NCBI GenBank assembly: GCA_963705525.1
Contig: CAVPJW010000004.1
Span: 992,001-1,056,000 of the forward strand
Reading direction: 5' to 3'
DNA length: 64,000 bases
DNA from: CAVPJW01 sp963705525
GTDB taxonomy: Bacteria > Acidobacteriota > Vicinamibacteria > Vicinamibacterales > CAVPJW01
Under the pieces are notes generated by a model, which saw nothing but the letters and a program-made list of their open reading frames with translations, had not been told where the DNA came from and searched no databases. Positions 18,808 through 27,013 of the stretch are shown here, in pieces; positions within the stretch are counted from its first letter, which is position 1, and each line of letters begins with the position of its first letter. Both the position numbers and the translations under genes were made by a program.

Positions 18808-19280
18808 CAGAGGCGAACGAAGATGCGGCCGTTCTGAACGCGGGTGGCCACGGGCTCGAGCGATTTCGGAGGAGGTCCTGCCTCGACGTCCCCGGCGGCG
18901 GTGAAAACGCCACCATGGCAGGGGCATTTGAGCACGTGTTGCTGCGCGTCCCAGACGACATGACAACCGAGGTGGGTGCAGACCGACGACAGCGCACGGA
19001 CTTCATTGCCGTGGCGAGTCAGAAAGATCACGTGTCGAGTCGTGCTCTCGAGGTAGCCGTCGGCGCCGGAAGTCTGGACGTGTACGGTCTTCAGCAGACC
19101 ATCCTCGAGGTCGTCGAGCGTCGTGGCCGGCACCCAGTCGTCGCCGCCTCTCGTCCGGCCGGGCAAGACGATCGCGCCGCCGAGCACCGTGGTCAGGACC
19201 GCGCCGATCGCGCCGACCATCACGGCTATCGCGCGCGACAACCACGTTCGTCGATCCAGTGCGTTCGCCACGCCGAGCAT
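18807..19280 (-). CDS. Rieske [2Fe-2S] protein of a cytochrome bc complex
   Basis: 157 residues. One N-terminal membrane anchor (residues about 14-40) is followed by the Rieske fold with cluster ligands CTHLGCH and CPCHGG. It overlaps the cytochrome b start (ATGA), so the two form an operon. A two-component system is transcribed divergently from about 140 bp upstream. Confidence 0.93.
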   Translation of the reverse strand: MLGVANALDRRTWLSRAIAVMVGAIGAVLTTVLGGAIVLPGRTRGGDDWVPATTLDDLEDGLLKTVHVQTSGADGYLESTTRHVIFLTRHGNEVRALSSVCTHLGCHVVWDAQQHVLKCPCHGGVFTAAGDVEAGPPPKSLEPVATRVQNGRIFVRL

Positions 19281-19420
19281 TATGAATGCTTGTCACGCCG
19301 AAGGGGAAGACGACGGCGGATCGGCCTCGCCCCAGACAACCCGGACCGCTTCGTTTTGGCCCCGGCCAACCCGCGGAATTGCTCCGGATTCCGGTGCTAA
19401 GATGGCCTGACCGGCCCGCC

Positions 19421-21112
19421 GTGCTCAACAGACTGGTGCGTGATCGTGGCGCCCGGCTCGCAGCCGGGCTGGCGGTGGCCGTCGCCATTCCGGTCGCCAT
19501 CCTCTTTTATTTTCAGTACCGCTCGCTGCGCGTTCTCGAACAGACGTCGACCGGACTCCTTCGGCAGCTCACGCAAGCGACAGCCGATCGGCTCGTGCAG
19601 GCGATCCTTCAGGACATCAAGATTCCGAGCTTCAACGAGCTGCAGCGCGTCCAGCAATCCGACGTGGAGATGATGGATTTCGATGCGGTTCGCCCCGTAC
19701 TCGAGGAAGGTCTCCAGCGCCATTCGTATATCGATGCCTTTTTCCTGTGGTCGTCGCGGCCGCGGGCGAAATTTCGCGATCGCGTGATGATGTTCGATCG
19801 GGATCGCCAGGTGAGGGAAGGCGACGCGGATGAGCAGCGCATCGCCCGAGCGGTGCTGGATCTCGAGCGATACAAGCGGGTGACGGTCATCCACGAAGCA
19901 ACGATTAACGGCCGGCTCAATCGCCTCGGCATTCGCATGCTCTACGACACGGCCGTCAGGTCGCAGGCCGTCGCGTTCGTCGGCTTCCGTGTGGACACGC
20001 CGCGATTCGCGCAGGAGTACCTCCCATCGGTCATCGGCACGGAAATCGCCGGCCTGCCGTCCTCGACGCAGTTCCTCCCTGTCGTCGTGTCGATCGTCGA
20101 TGCCTCCGGTCAGATCGTGTATCGATCTACGTCGGGCGACATTTCTCATTTCGAAGTGGAGCGGCAATTTCCCTTGGTTTTCATCGATCCCGATCTGCTC
20201 CCCGCACTCGCCGCGTCCGGCTACATACCTCGCGTCGAGCTCTGGAAGCTGCGCGTGGGCTTCGGCGATCGAAACGTCGCGGAAATCGCCAGGAGCCGGA
20301 TACGTCCTCAGTTGGGGCTGATGCTGGCGCTGGCGGCCCTGATGGCGGCGAGCGTTTTTTTCGTCGCGCGCGCGGCGGCGCGCGAGGTCAGGCTGGCCGA
20401 GCTCAAGTCGGATTTCGTCTCGAGCGTGTCACACGACCTGAAGACGCCGCTGTCCCTCATTCAGCTGTTCGCCGAGACGCTGGAGCTTGGCCGGGCGAAA
20501 ACGTCGGAGCGCGCCGAGGAGTACTACCGCATCATCAACAGCGAAGCGAAGAAGCTGTCGCGGCTGATCAACAACATCCTGGAATTTTCGCGCATCGAGG
20601 CGGGGTTGAAGCGGTATCGTTTCGCACCGGCCGACCTCGCCACCGTCACGGCGAGCGTGCTGGCGTCGCTCGAGAACCAGTTCAAACAGAATCATTTTGC
20701 GGTGACGTCGAACCTGGCGGCGAACCTCCCGCCCGTCAGCGTGGACGTGGAGGCCGTGGCACAGGCGGTGGAGAATCTCCTGTCGAACGCGATGAAGTAT
20801 TCGGGTGACGAGCGCGAGATTCGAGTGGATGTCGCGGCTCAGGACGGAAGCGGCTACATTCGTGTGGCCGACCGGGGCATTGGCATCCCGGGCCGGTATC
20901 ACCGGCGCATCTTCCGGAAGTTCTACCGTGTCGATACCGACAACGGCTTCGGCCCCCAGGGTTCCGGGCTGGGTCTCGCCATCGTCGAGCACATCATGCG
21001 CGCCCACAACGGGTCGGTTGGCGTCGAGAGCGAGGCCGGACGAGGCAGCACCTTCACGTTGTACTTTCCACTGAGGCCAGCTGCTGAGTATCCTGAAGCA
21101 GGATGGCCATGA
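19421..21112 (+). CDS. Sensor histidine kinase
   Basis: Membrane histidine kinase. The start is uncertain: GTG at 19421 (VLNRLVRDRG) is preferred because it places a membrane helix (AAGLAVAVAIPVAILFYF) near the N-terminus; an ATG at 19286 in the same frame would add 45 residues with no visible domain. An extracytoplasmic region of about 270 residues and a second helix follow. HisKA is VSHDLKTPLSLI, N-box NLLSNAMKYS, G-boxes GIGIPG and GSGLGLAIV. It overlaps the response regulator, and the pair may sense redox state given the adjacent bc complex (inference). Confidence 0.92.
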   Translation: MLNRLVRDRGARLAAGLAVAVAIPVAILFYFQYRSLRVLEQTSTGLLRQLTQATADRLVQAILQDIKIPSFNELQRVQQSDVEMMDFDAVRPVLEEGLQRHSYIDAFFLWSSRPRAKFRDRVMMFDRDRQVREGDADEQRIARAVLDLERYKRVTVIHEATINGRLNRLGIRMLYDTAVRSQAVAFVGFRVDTPRFAQEYLPSVIGTEIAGLPSSTQFLPVVVSIVDASGQIVYRSTSGDISHFEVERQFPLVFIDPDLLPALAASGYIPRVELWKLRVGFGDRNVAEIARSRIRPQLGLMLALAALMAASVFFVARAAAREVRLAELKSDFVSSVSHDLKTPLSLIQLFAETLELGRAKTSERAEEYYRIINSEAKKLSRLINNILEFSRIEAGLKRYRFAPADLATVTASVLASLENQFKQNHFAVTSNLAANLPPVSVDVEAVAQAVENLLSNAMKYSGDEREIRVDVAAQDGSGYIRVADRGIGIPGRYHRRIFRKFYRVDTDNGFGPQGSGLGLAIVEHIMRAHNGSVGVESEAGRGSTFTLYFPLRPAAEYPEAGWP

Positions 21113-21789
21113 AACGTATCCTGGTAATCGAAGATGAGCCGCAGATGCTCATCGGCCTGCGAGACAACCTCGAGCTCGAAGGATTTGAAGTCCTGACCGC
21201 GGCAGATGGCGATGAAGGGCTCCAGAAGGCCACGACCCTCCACCCCGATCTGGTGATCCTCGATCTGATGCTGCCTCGGCGGAATGGCTTCGAGGTCTGC
21301 CGCGAGCTTCGTGCTCGAGCCAACCTGACGCCAATCGTCATGTTGACGGCGCGGTCACAGGAGACCGACAAGGTGCTTGGCTTCGAGCTGGGCGCCGATG
21401 ATTACGTCACCAAGCCGTTCAGCATCACCGAGCTCCTCGCACGCGTGAAGGCTGTCCTGCGCCGCACCGCCACGCGGCCGCCGGCGCCCGAGACGTGCCG
21501 CATCGGCGACGTGGACATCGACTTTCGCACGCATCAGGCGCGCCGGGGCAATCGGCGTCTCGATTTCACGGCGCGAGAGTTCGACCTGCTCCGCTATCTG
21601 GTTGCACATCGGGGCGAGGTCGTGACGCGCGATCAGCTCCTCAATCATGTGTGGGGTTACGAAGAATTCCCGACGACCCGTACCGTAGACAACTTCGTGG
21701 CCAAACTCAGGCAGAAGCTCGAGCCGTCACCCCGCGAGCCCGAGCACATCCTGACGGTGCACGGCGCAGGATATAAGTTTGTGGGGTGA
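21103..21789 (+). CDS. OmpR/PhoB-family response regulator
   Basis: 228 residues. Receiver domain at 1-about 120 with the acidic pair IEDEP, phospho-Asp in LVILDLMLP, and lysine in TKPF. The C-terminal winged helix includes FDLLRYLVAHRGEVVTRDQLL and TVDNFVAKLRQKLE. It starts within the last codons of the kinase gene; Met1 or Met3 could be used. Confidence 0.94.
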   Translation: MAMKRILVIEDEPQMLIGLRDNLELEGFEVLTAADGDEGLQKATTLHPDLVILDLMLPRRNGFEVCRELRARANLTPIVMLTARSQETDKVLGFELGADDYVTKPFSITELLARVKAVLRRTATRPPAPETCRIGDVDIDFRTHQARRGNRRLDFTAREFDLLRYLVAHRGEVVTRDQLLNHVWGYEEFPTTRTVDNFVAKLRQKLEPSPREPEHILTVHGAGYKFVG

Positions 21790-21836
21790 AGGGGTTCAGG
21801 GTTCAAGGGTTCCAAGTCCTCAAGTCCTGGAGTTGA
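21790..21836. repeat. Short tandem-repeat tract before DUF2277 gene
   Basis: Degenerate 7-8-bp units GGGTTCA GGGTTCAA GGGTTCCA AGTCCTCA AGTCCTGG. A matching inverted tract follows the DUF2277 gene at 22078-22124, so the gene is flanked on both sides. Confidence 0.65.
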
Positions 21837-21841
21837 GTGCC

Positions 21842-22087
21842 ATGTGTCGGAACATCAAGAGACTGCGACAGCCCGAACGACAGCCGACCGATCAGGAGCT
21901 GCGCGATGCGGCGCTCCAGTTCGTGCGCAAGATCAGCGGATACAACGCGCCGTCACAGGTGAACCGGGAGGCGTTCGAGGAGGCCGTCACCGAGGTCGCC
22001 GCGGCTTCGCGCACGCTCTTTGACAGGCTGCACCTGCGACCTGTGAGCGCAGCCCAGCCAACCGCCGGAGATCCGTTGAACTCTTGA
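21842..22087 (+). CDS. DUF2277 family protein
   Basis: 81 residues from MCRNIKRLRQPE, the characteristic start of this small uncharacterised family, with ALQFVRKISGYNAPSQVN in the middle. The frame begins 21 codons earlier but those codons lie in the repeat tract. Function unknown. It is the last + strand gene before a convergent DUF190 gene. Confidence 0.88.
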   Translation: MCRNIKRLRQPERQPTDQELRDAALQFVRKISGYNAPSQVNREAFEEAVTEVAAASRTLFDRLHLRPVSAAQPTAGDPLNS

Positions 22088-22124
22088 ACGTTGAACTTTT
22101 GAACTCTTCGCACCCTGGAACCCT
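22078..22124. repeat. Short tandem-repeat tract between convergent genes
   Basis: GTTGAACTCTTGAAC GTTGAACTTTTGAACTCTT on the + strand (GTTCAA-type units on the other strand). It overlaps the last codons of the DUF2277 gene (PLNS-stop) and lies between convergent genes. Confidence 0.6.
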
Positions 22125-22464
22125 ACGTCGCCTCGCCGCTCCGGTAAAACCGGACCTGCACCTTCTCGAGCGTCGCGAGCCCTTCCGGAATGTCCGCGTC
22201 AACGGACGCCAGGAACGCCTCGATCTTTTCCGGCGTGTCCACAATCTCCACCACAATCGGCAGATCCTCCGAGAGACGTTCGATCCTGAACGTGTGCAGG
22301 CGGCTGTGCGCGCCGAAGCCCATCATTCCACGGACGACGGTGGCACCGGCGAGGCCTTGCTCACGCGCCCTGAGCACCAGCCATTCATAGAGCGACTGAT
22401 GTCCGTGGCGGTCGCTCTCTCCCAGAAAGATTCTGAGCAGGCAACCGTCCTTCTGCAATGCCAT
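22123..22464 (-). CDS. DUF190 family protein (CrcB-associated)
   Basis: 113 residues. The N-terminus LLRIFLGESDRHGHQSLYEW and GLAGATVVRGMMGFG are DUF190 signatures, a P-II-like ferredoxin fold. DUF190 genes are frequently next to fluoride channel genes; here it starts 2 bp after crcB, supporting joint function. Biochemical role unknown. Confidence 0.88.
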   Translation of the reverse strand: MALQKDGCLLRIFLGESDRHGHQSLYEWLVLRAREQGLAGATVVRGMMGFGAHSRLHTFRIERLSEDLPIVVEIVDTPEKIEAFLASVDADIPEGLATLEKVQVRFYRSGEAT

Positions 22465-22466
22465 CG

Positions 22467-22850
22467 CTATCTCCAGATCACATAAGCCAGGTCACGGCCG
22501 AGCCAGACGCAGATGACACCGAGAATCACCTGCACACCGACGTTGACCAAGGCGGCCATCTGGTCGCCGGATCGAAACAAACCGTACGTCTCGTTCGCGA
22601 ACGTTGAGAAGGTGGTAAACCCGCCAATGATGCCTATGAATACGAACGCCCTGGCGCGGTCCGTAAAGACGCCGTAGAACTCGGCCAGGTGTGAGAGAAC
22701 ACCGATCGCCAGACACCCCGTGATGTTCACGAGAACTGTCCCGACCGGAAACGTGGTGCGGGAGAACACCTGATGCGCCAGCCCGCTGACGATATAGCGG
22801 GCAATGGAACCAATGAATCCTCCGACGCCGACGAGCAGGACGTTGATCAT
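22467..22850 (-). CDS. crcB: Fluoride channel CrcB/Fluc
   Basis: Four-helix fluoride export channel, 127 residues from the ATG at 22850. Motifs: GVGGFIGSIARYI, NITGCLAIGVLSHL (conserved Asn/Gly), and GGFTTFSTFANE, the phenylalanine/threonine track. Fluc normally works as an inverted dimer of identical or paired subunits; only one copy is here. It overlaps the upstream gene's stop by 4 bp. No fluoride riboswitch was recognised. Confidence 0.93.
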   Translation of the reverse strand: MINVLLVGVGGFIGSIARYIVSGLAHQVFSRTTFPVGTVLVNITGCLAIGVLSHLAEFYGVFTDRARAFVFIGIIGGFTTFSTFANETYGLFRSGDQMAALVNVGVQVILGVICVWLGRDLAYVIWR

Positions 22851-23233
22851 CGCGCAGCCGGCCGTCCAGGCTCCGGACCCGATCCAAGTCGACAGATCAC
22901 GCCGCCTATCAGAGCCGCCGGCACCATGCACAGCAGCACGGCCCACTCGGACCATGTCGAGCCCTGGCTTCGTTCGATCGCCATCGACGCCAAGGCGATC
23001 ACCGCAACAATCCCGGCCAGAATGCCCGCGTGCAGCACTTGACGACGGCCCGCCACGGCGGCCGCCACATAGCCGGCCAGCAGTGCAAAGACGGCTCCGT
23101 ACCCGACTGAAAACACCAGGAACATCGGAGGAGGAAACGACCGCGGGTCCTGGCCGCTGACGCGAAACAGAAGTCCTGCGCTGGCGGCGAAGATCAGGTA
23201 TCCGACGATGACGGCGGCGATGCTGCGTGCCAT
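22847..23233 (-). CDS. Hypothetical four-helix membrane protein
   Basis: 128 residues with four likely membrane segments (residues about 5-25, 38-60, 68-86 and 96-116). No family recognised. It overlaps both neighbours: start within the stop of the AhpD-like gene (TGATG) and end within the crcB start, so it is certainly part of this operon. Confidence 0.75.
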   Translation of the reverse strand: MARSIAAVIVGYLIFAASAGLLFRVSGQDPRSFPPPMFLVFSVGYGAVFALLAGYVAAAVAGRRQVLHAGILAGIVAVIALASMAIERSQGSTWSEWAVLLCMVPAALIGGVICRLGSGPEPGRPAAR

Positions 23234-23826
23234 CAGCCTTTGTTCGTCACGGCGGGCGGGAGGCCTTCCGGATCCATCACCGTCGGAGGGTGGATGTCGA
23301 ACGCATCCGCCAGGCGCACGAACAGATTGAAGAGCGCGCCGTCATACACGGCCTCTGCGATTTGCGGATCGGTCCAGCCTGCATCTCTGAGCGCCTGCAC
23401 CTGTTCATCCGTGATCCGGTGCGCATGCCGTGTCAGCGTGCCGACAAACTCCAGCAACAGGCGTTCGGCCGGCGTCACCGGAGCCTTGTCGAGATCTCCG
23501 GACCGCAGCGCCTTGGCCACGTCACTGAACTGCTCTCCCTGCAACTGCAGGAACCACGTGTGGCTGCTCAGTCAATAGTGACAGTGATTGATCGCCGAGA
23601 CGTACGACGCAATCATCTCGTGCTGGGCGCGCGTGAGAGCCCCGTCGGTGAAGTGCAGCCGGCCCGATGCCTCCATGATCGCCGCCAGAAAATCCGGCCG
23701 GTGGCTCATGGTGCGAAGGATGTCCGGCACCTGACCGGGCATGTGCGGCCGCTTGCGGATCGCGTCGTACAGCCGCGCGATGTCACCCTGCGCCTCGTCG
23801 TCTTCGATCCAGTCTATCCGCGGCAT
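23233..23826 (-). CDS. AhpD-like / carboxymuconolactone decarboxylase-fold protein, candidate selenoprotein
   Basis: 197 residues if the in-frame TGA at 23572-23574 is read as selenocysteine. The start is the ATG at 23826, preceded by GAGGA seven bases upstream. The all-helical AhpD fold runs through both halves without frame change. The active-site region reads SAINHC82-H-Y-U85-L-S-S-H89, i.e. CxxUxxxH in place of the family CxxCxxxH, after the usual EMIA. The second half (AERLLLEFV, DAGWTDPQIAEAVYDGALFNLFVRLADAF) is typical. Family members are peroxidase/peroxiredoxin-recycling enzymes. A hairpin follows the TGA. Without recoding, the product would stop at 84 residues. Confidence 0.82.
23525..23574 (-). 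promoter_or_regulatory. Candidate SECIS element after in-frame TGA (AhpD-like gene)
   Basis: On the mRNA strand, 25 nt after TGA, a 7-bp stem TTCCTGC / GCAGGGA closes a 4-nt loop AGTT (inner hairpin 23536-23553). An outer stem CTGAGC / GTTCAG starts directly after TGA. Bacterial SECIS elements have a small apical loop with G in its first two positions, about 16-37 nt after UGA. This fits, but pairing was judged by eye. Confidence 0.6.
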
Positions 23827-23875
23827 GTCGGTGTCCTCAGGCACCCTTCCGACAGGTGATGCAGAGCGCGAACGG

Positions 23876-25795
23876 TCACGTCTGTCGCTTCAGGCGACGC
23901 GCGACGGAAAAGAAGTCGTGCCAGGTCGAGTCGGCACCGCCGTACCGGCGCTGCACCCTGACGTCCACAACGTACGGACGTCCCCCGGCGACGGCCGTGA
24001 AGCAGCGATCCAGCGCCTCACCGAGGCGGTCGGGATCGTCGACACGCTCGCCCTCGACGCCATATGCCTTGGCGCTCGAGAGGTGATCGATCTCTGGCGC
24101 GTCGATCGAGCATCCCGGATAGCGTCCCATCTGAGCGGCCCGTCCGCCGAGCTGGTGCAGAAACTTGCGATTCGCCTGATAGGCGTTGTTGTTCCAGATC
24201 ACGACGGCGACCGGCACTTCGTATCTGACTGCGGTCCAGAGCGCCTGCACACCGAACTGGAAGCTGCCATCGCCGACCAGCGCGACGACCTGGCGATCTG
24301 GTTGCGCTATCTTCGCGCCGATCGCGGCGCCCAACCCCCATCCCAGGCACCCGCCGCTCGTGGTCAGGTGCAAACGGCCTTGCGGACCTTGATTGAAATC
24401 GAGATACGCATCCGCAAGCTGCTCCTCGCTGATCAGCTCGGTCACCACGATCGCAGCCTGGTCGACGCGGCGATTGAGCTCCGTCGCGAAACGCTCGGTC
24501 GAGAGGGGCCGGGCATTCCACGACTTCGCAGCCTGTTCGGCCAGCTGGCGGCGACGGAGCCCCGTGTATTCTTCAACGCGGCGACGCCTCGCCTCGATCG
24601 CGTCCCGCGAAAGAATCCTGCGCTTCAATTCATCCAGGACCGCCGATACCGTCAGCTTGACGTCGGCGACTATCGGCACATCGACCGGATAGTTGCGACC
24701 GATCTCGGTGGCATCGAGGCTCGTGTGGATCACGCGGGCCGCGCGGGGCACCAGCGGTTCGGCGGTGGCGGCTCCGATGGTGAACATCGTGCCGCCGACG
24801 CTCCAGAACAGATCCGCGGGCTTCGGCGCACGTTCGTCTTCCGCGTAGAACCCCGCGTACATCGGATGCGTGGTGGGAAATGTGATTGGGCTGTGGCTCG
24901 CGAACAGGTCGGCGAAGACGGGCGCACCGACGAGCTCGGCGATGGCCGCGAGACTGTCGGCACCGCCGAATCGGCCGAGCTCCCGGCCGGCGACAATCAC
25001 AGGGAGCTCAGCGCTCGCGAGCAGGTCGGCAATGCGCGAGACGGCGATCGGCGTGGGAGCCAGATCGACATCGGGCCTGGTTCTCGACCGAGGGAGAATC
25101 TCCGCGTGCGCGACACGGTTCTCCCACAGATCCTTCGAAAAGGTGACGAAGGTCGGCCCACCCGGAGGAACTTCGGCCAACAGGAACGCCCGCCTGAGGA
25201 CGTCTGGAATCGTCTCGGCGTTGAGCACGTCCCATCGCCAGCGCGTGTAGTCGCGAGGAATTTCCGCGAGGTTCACGGCCTCGAGAAACGCGTTGGTCCC
25301 GCGTACGGTGGTGCCCTGCGTGCCGGCCGTGATCACCATCGGCACACGGTCCTTGAAGGCGTTGACGATCAAGCCAAGCCCGTAGGCGGTGCCCGCGACG
25401 GAATGCACGTTGACGAACGGCGTCTCATGCGACACGCGCGCATAGCCGTCGGCCATCGCCATGACGGAGCCTTCGTGGAGACCGGTCACATATTGGAGGG
25501 CGACGCGATCGACGAGCGCGTCGAGAAAACCCACCTCTTCAGATCCGCCGAGCCCAAAGACGTACGGGACTTTCCAATCAAGGAGGAATTCGGCCGTGAT
25601 CTCGCCGCCGGTCGAGCCCGTCACGATGCGTCCGCTCTCGGCGCGCGCCGGCGCTTGAGGATGGGCCTCGAGCGTGCGAGCCAGCGCCGCGGTACTGGCC
25701 GAGGCCAGGCCCATGCGGGTCACGCGTGTGACGAACGTCCGTCTGTCGATCCGGCCGTCCAGGAAAAGCCGCGCGGCCTCTCTCATCATGGCCAT
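23876..25795 (-). CDS. Exported thiamine-pyrophosphate-dependent enzyme (acetolactate synthase/benzoylformate decarboxylase superfamily)
   Basis: 639 residues. The three TPP-enzyme domains are visible: N-terminal pyrimidine domain with activating Glu108 (GLHEGS), central domain, and C-terminal pyrophosphate domain with the GDGSFQFG ... NNNAY metal-TPP motif near residues 515-545. Residues 12-40 look like a twin-arginine signal (DRRTFVTRVTRMG followed by a small-residue stretch), which would place a folded cofactor enzyme outside the cytoplasm. Substrate not predictable. It starts 7 bp after the preceding secreted protein gene. Confidence 0.82.
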   Translation of the reverse strand: MAMMREAARLFLDGRIDRRTFVTRVTRMGLASASTAALARTLEAHPQAPARAESGRIVTGSTGGEITAEFLLDWKVPYVFGLGGSEEVGFLDALVDRVALQYVTGLHEGSVMAMADGYARVSHETPFVNVHSVAGTAYGLGLIVNAFKDRVPMVITAGTQGTTVRGTNAFLEAVNLAEIPRDYTRWRWDVLNAETIPDVLRRAFLLAEVPPGGPTFVTFSKDLWENRVAHAEILPRSRTRPDVDLAPTPIAVSRIADLLASAELPVIVAGRELGRFGGADSLAAIAELVGAPVFADLFASHSPITFPTTHPMYAGFYAEDERAPKPADLFWSVGGTMFTIGAATAEPLVPRAARVIHTSLDATEIGRNYPVDVPIVADVKLTVSAVLDELKRRILSRDAIEARRRRVEEYTGLRRRQLAEQAAKSWNARPLSTERFATELNRRVDQAAIVVTELISEEQLADAYLDFNQGPQGRLHLTTSGGCLGWGLGAAIGAKIAQPDRQVVALVGDGSFQFGVQALWTAVRYEVPVAVVIWNNNAYQANRKFLHQLGGRAAQMGRYPGCSIDAPEIDHLSSAKAYGVEGERVDDPDRLGEALDRCFTAVAGGRPYVVDVRVQRRYGGADSTWHDFFSVARRLKRQT

Positions 25796-25802
25796 TGCTG
25801 TT

Positions 25803-26972
25803 CTAGTCTACTTTCGTCGTGATCCGAAACAGCTCGCCGTCGGCCGGCGCAATTACGAAGCTGAACCCGACCGCGGACGAGCTCGTCACGGCGACCCAGT
25901 TTGAGCTGCGCTTGTCGAGAATCTCGACCTGGTAGTGATAGGTCTTCGGCTTGTTCCACGGCGCGATGCCCAGCCACTTCGACTGGAGGCGGACCGTGAC
26001 ATTCTGTTGTTCACGATAGTCCCGATTGGCGACCAGCATGTAGTCGAGTCCCGCGGCGTCCTGAAGCATCCCCTGCACCAGCCCGGGCCGGCCTTCCTCG
26101 CCGGTCAGTTGCACCCAATATTCGATTGGCGCCGTGCGCGTGCCAGCCGCCAGCGGCGGCGTGTGGAAGACGTCGACGGATCGAAGCGTCGCGAGCACGG
26201 GCCCGATCTTCTTCAGTTCCTGATTGAGGGCCGCCACGTCCCGGCCTGCCGGGGTCAGCACGGCGCGATCGGGCTCGAACATCTGCGCGGCGTTGAACCA
26301 TTCGACGCCGTGGGATCCGTACGCGAGCGTCGTGAAGACGCTTTGACGGAGCTTCCTGGCATTGTCCGAGACGTACGTCGAGTCGCCGCGCTCGATGGCT
26401 GGATTCGCGGAGACTTCGAAGCAGCTCGCCAGCGGAACGCCCGCGAGGACGGCGGCTTCCCTGAACTGTTCCAGCTTCTCGAAGTAGCGATTGCTGCCCC
26501 ACCACCACTGGTAATAGTCGAAGCTCAGGAGCTCCGGCTGCACGACCTTCATGTACGTCCGCAGGAACTCACCGGTGGTTGACAGCATGTTCACGAACGG
26601 CAGGTGATGGCTGTCGGCTGCACGGAGCTTCTTGACCTGCTCCCCAACGGTGACGAACTCCGCTTCGGGATAGGGTTCGTCCTTGACGTGATAGCCCCAC
26701 ACAACCTGATTGCCGGCGAGCCGCGTCGCCAGCTCCGGCGTCGCATCGTGCACCATCGCACGCAGGCCGTGACGCGACAGGACGTCGAGATGGTCCGGAC
26801 TCCAGTCCACCACCGTGAAGCCGGCGTCGGCGAGCGCCTTCGCGCGCTCGTCGAGATCCGCGATCTTCGGTTCGCCCCACAGATAGACGAAGAACGCCTG
26901 CGTAGGAGACTGGGCGCGGGGCGCCACAACCACGGACACGACCAGCGCGACCGCCAGGGCGATTGGTCTCAT
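25803..26972 (-). CDS. Secreted protein with TIM-barrel glycosidase-like region
   Basis: 389 residues with a signal peptide (residues 1-20, cleaving near PRAQS). The body has a glycoside-hydrolase-like layout: AGFTVVDWSPDHLD, WGYHVKDEPYPEAEF (possible acid/base Glu), SFDYYQWWWG, AYGSHGVEWFN. A beta-rich C-terminal part ends with IAPADGELFRITTKVD. No specific GH family can be named. Probably co-transcribed with the TPP enzyme downstream. Confidence 0.6.
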   Translation of the reverse strand: MRPIALAVALVVSVVVAPRAQSPTQAFFVYLWGEPKIADLDERAKALADAGFTVVDWSPDHLDVLSRHGLRAMVHDATPELATRLAGNQVVWGYHVKDEPYPEAEFVTVGEQVKKLRAADSHHLPFVNMLSTTGEFLRTYMKVVQPELLSFDYYQWWWGSNRYFEKLEQFREAAVLAGVPLASCFEVSANPAIERGDSTYVSDNARKLRQSVFTTLAYGSHGVEWFNAAQMFEPDRAVLTPAGRDVAALNQELKKIGPVLATLRSVDVFHTPPLAAGTRTAPIEYWVQLTGEEGRPGLVQGMLQDAAGLDYMLVANRDYREQQNVTVRLQSKWLGIAPWNKPKTYHYQVEILDKRSSNWVAVTSSSAVGFSFVIAPADGELFRITTKVD

Positions 26973-27013
26973 AGAAGGCAGTACCTCTTGCCGGCAGGAG
27001 GCCGGTCCTCGCG

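Noticed and set aside
22851..23240. Fluoride riboswitch upstream of crcB
   Set aside because: The sequence before crcB is coding for the upstream membrane protein, and no riboswitch-like pseudoknot pattern was seen.
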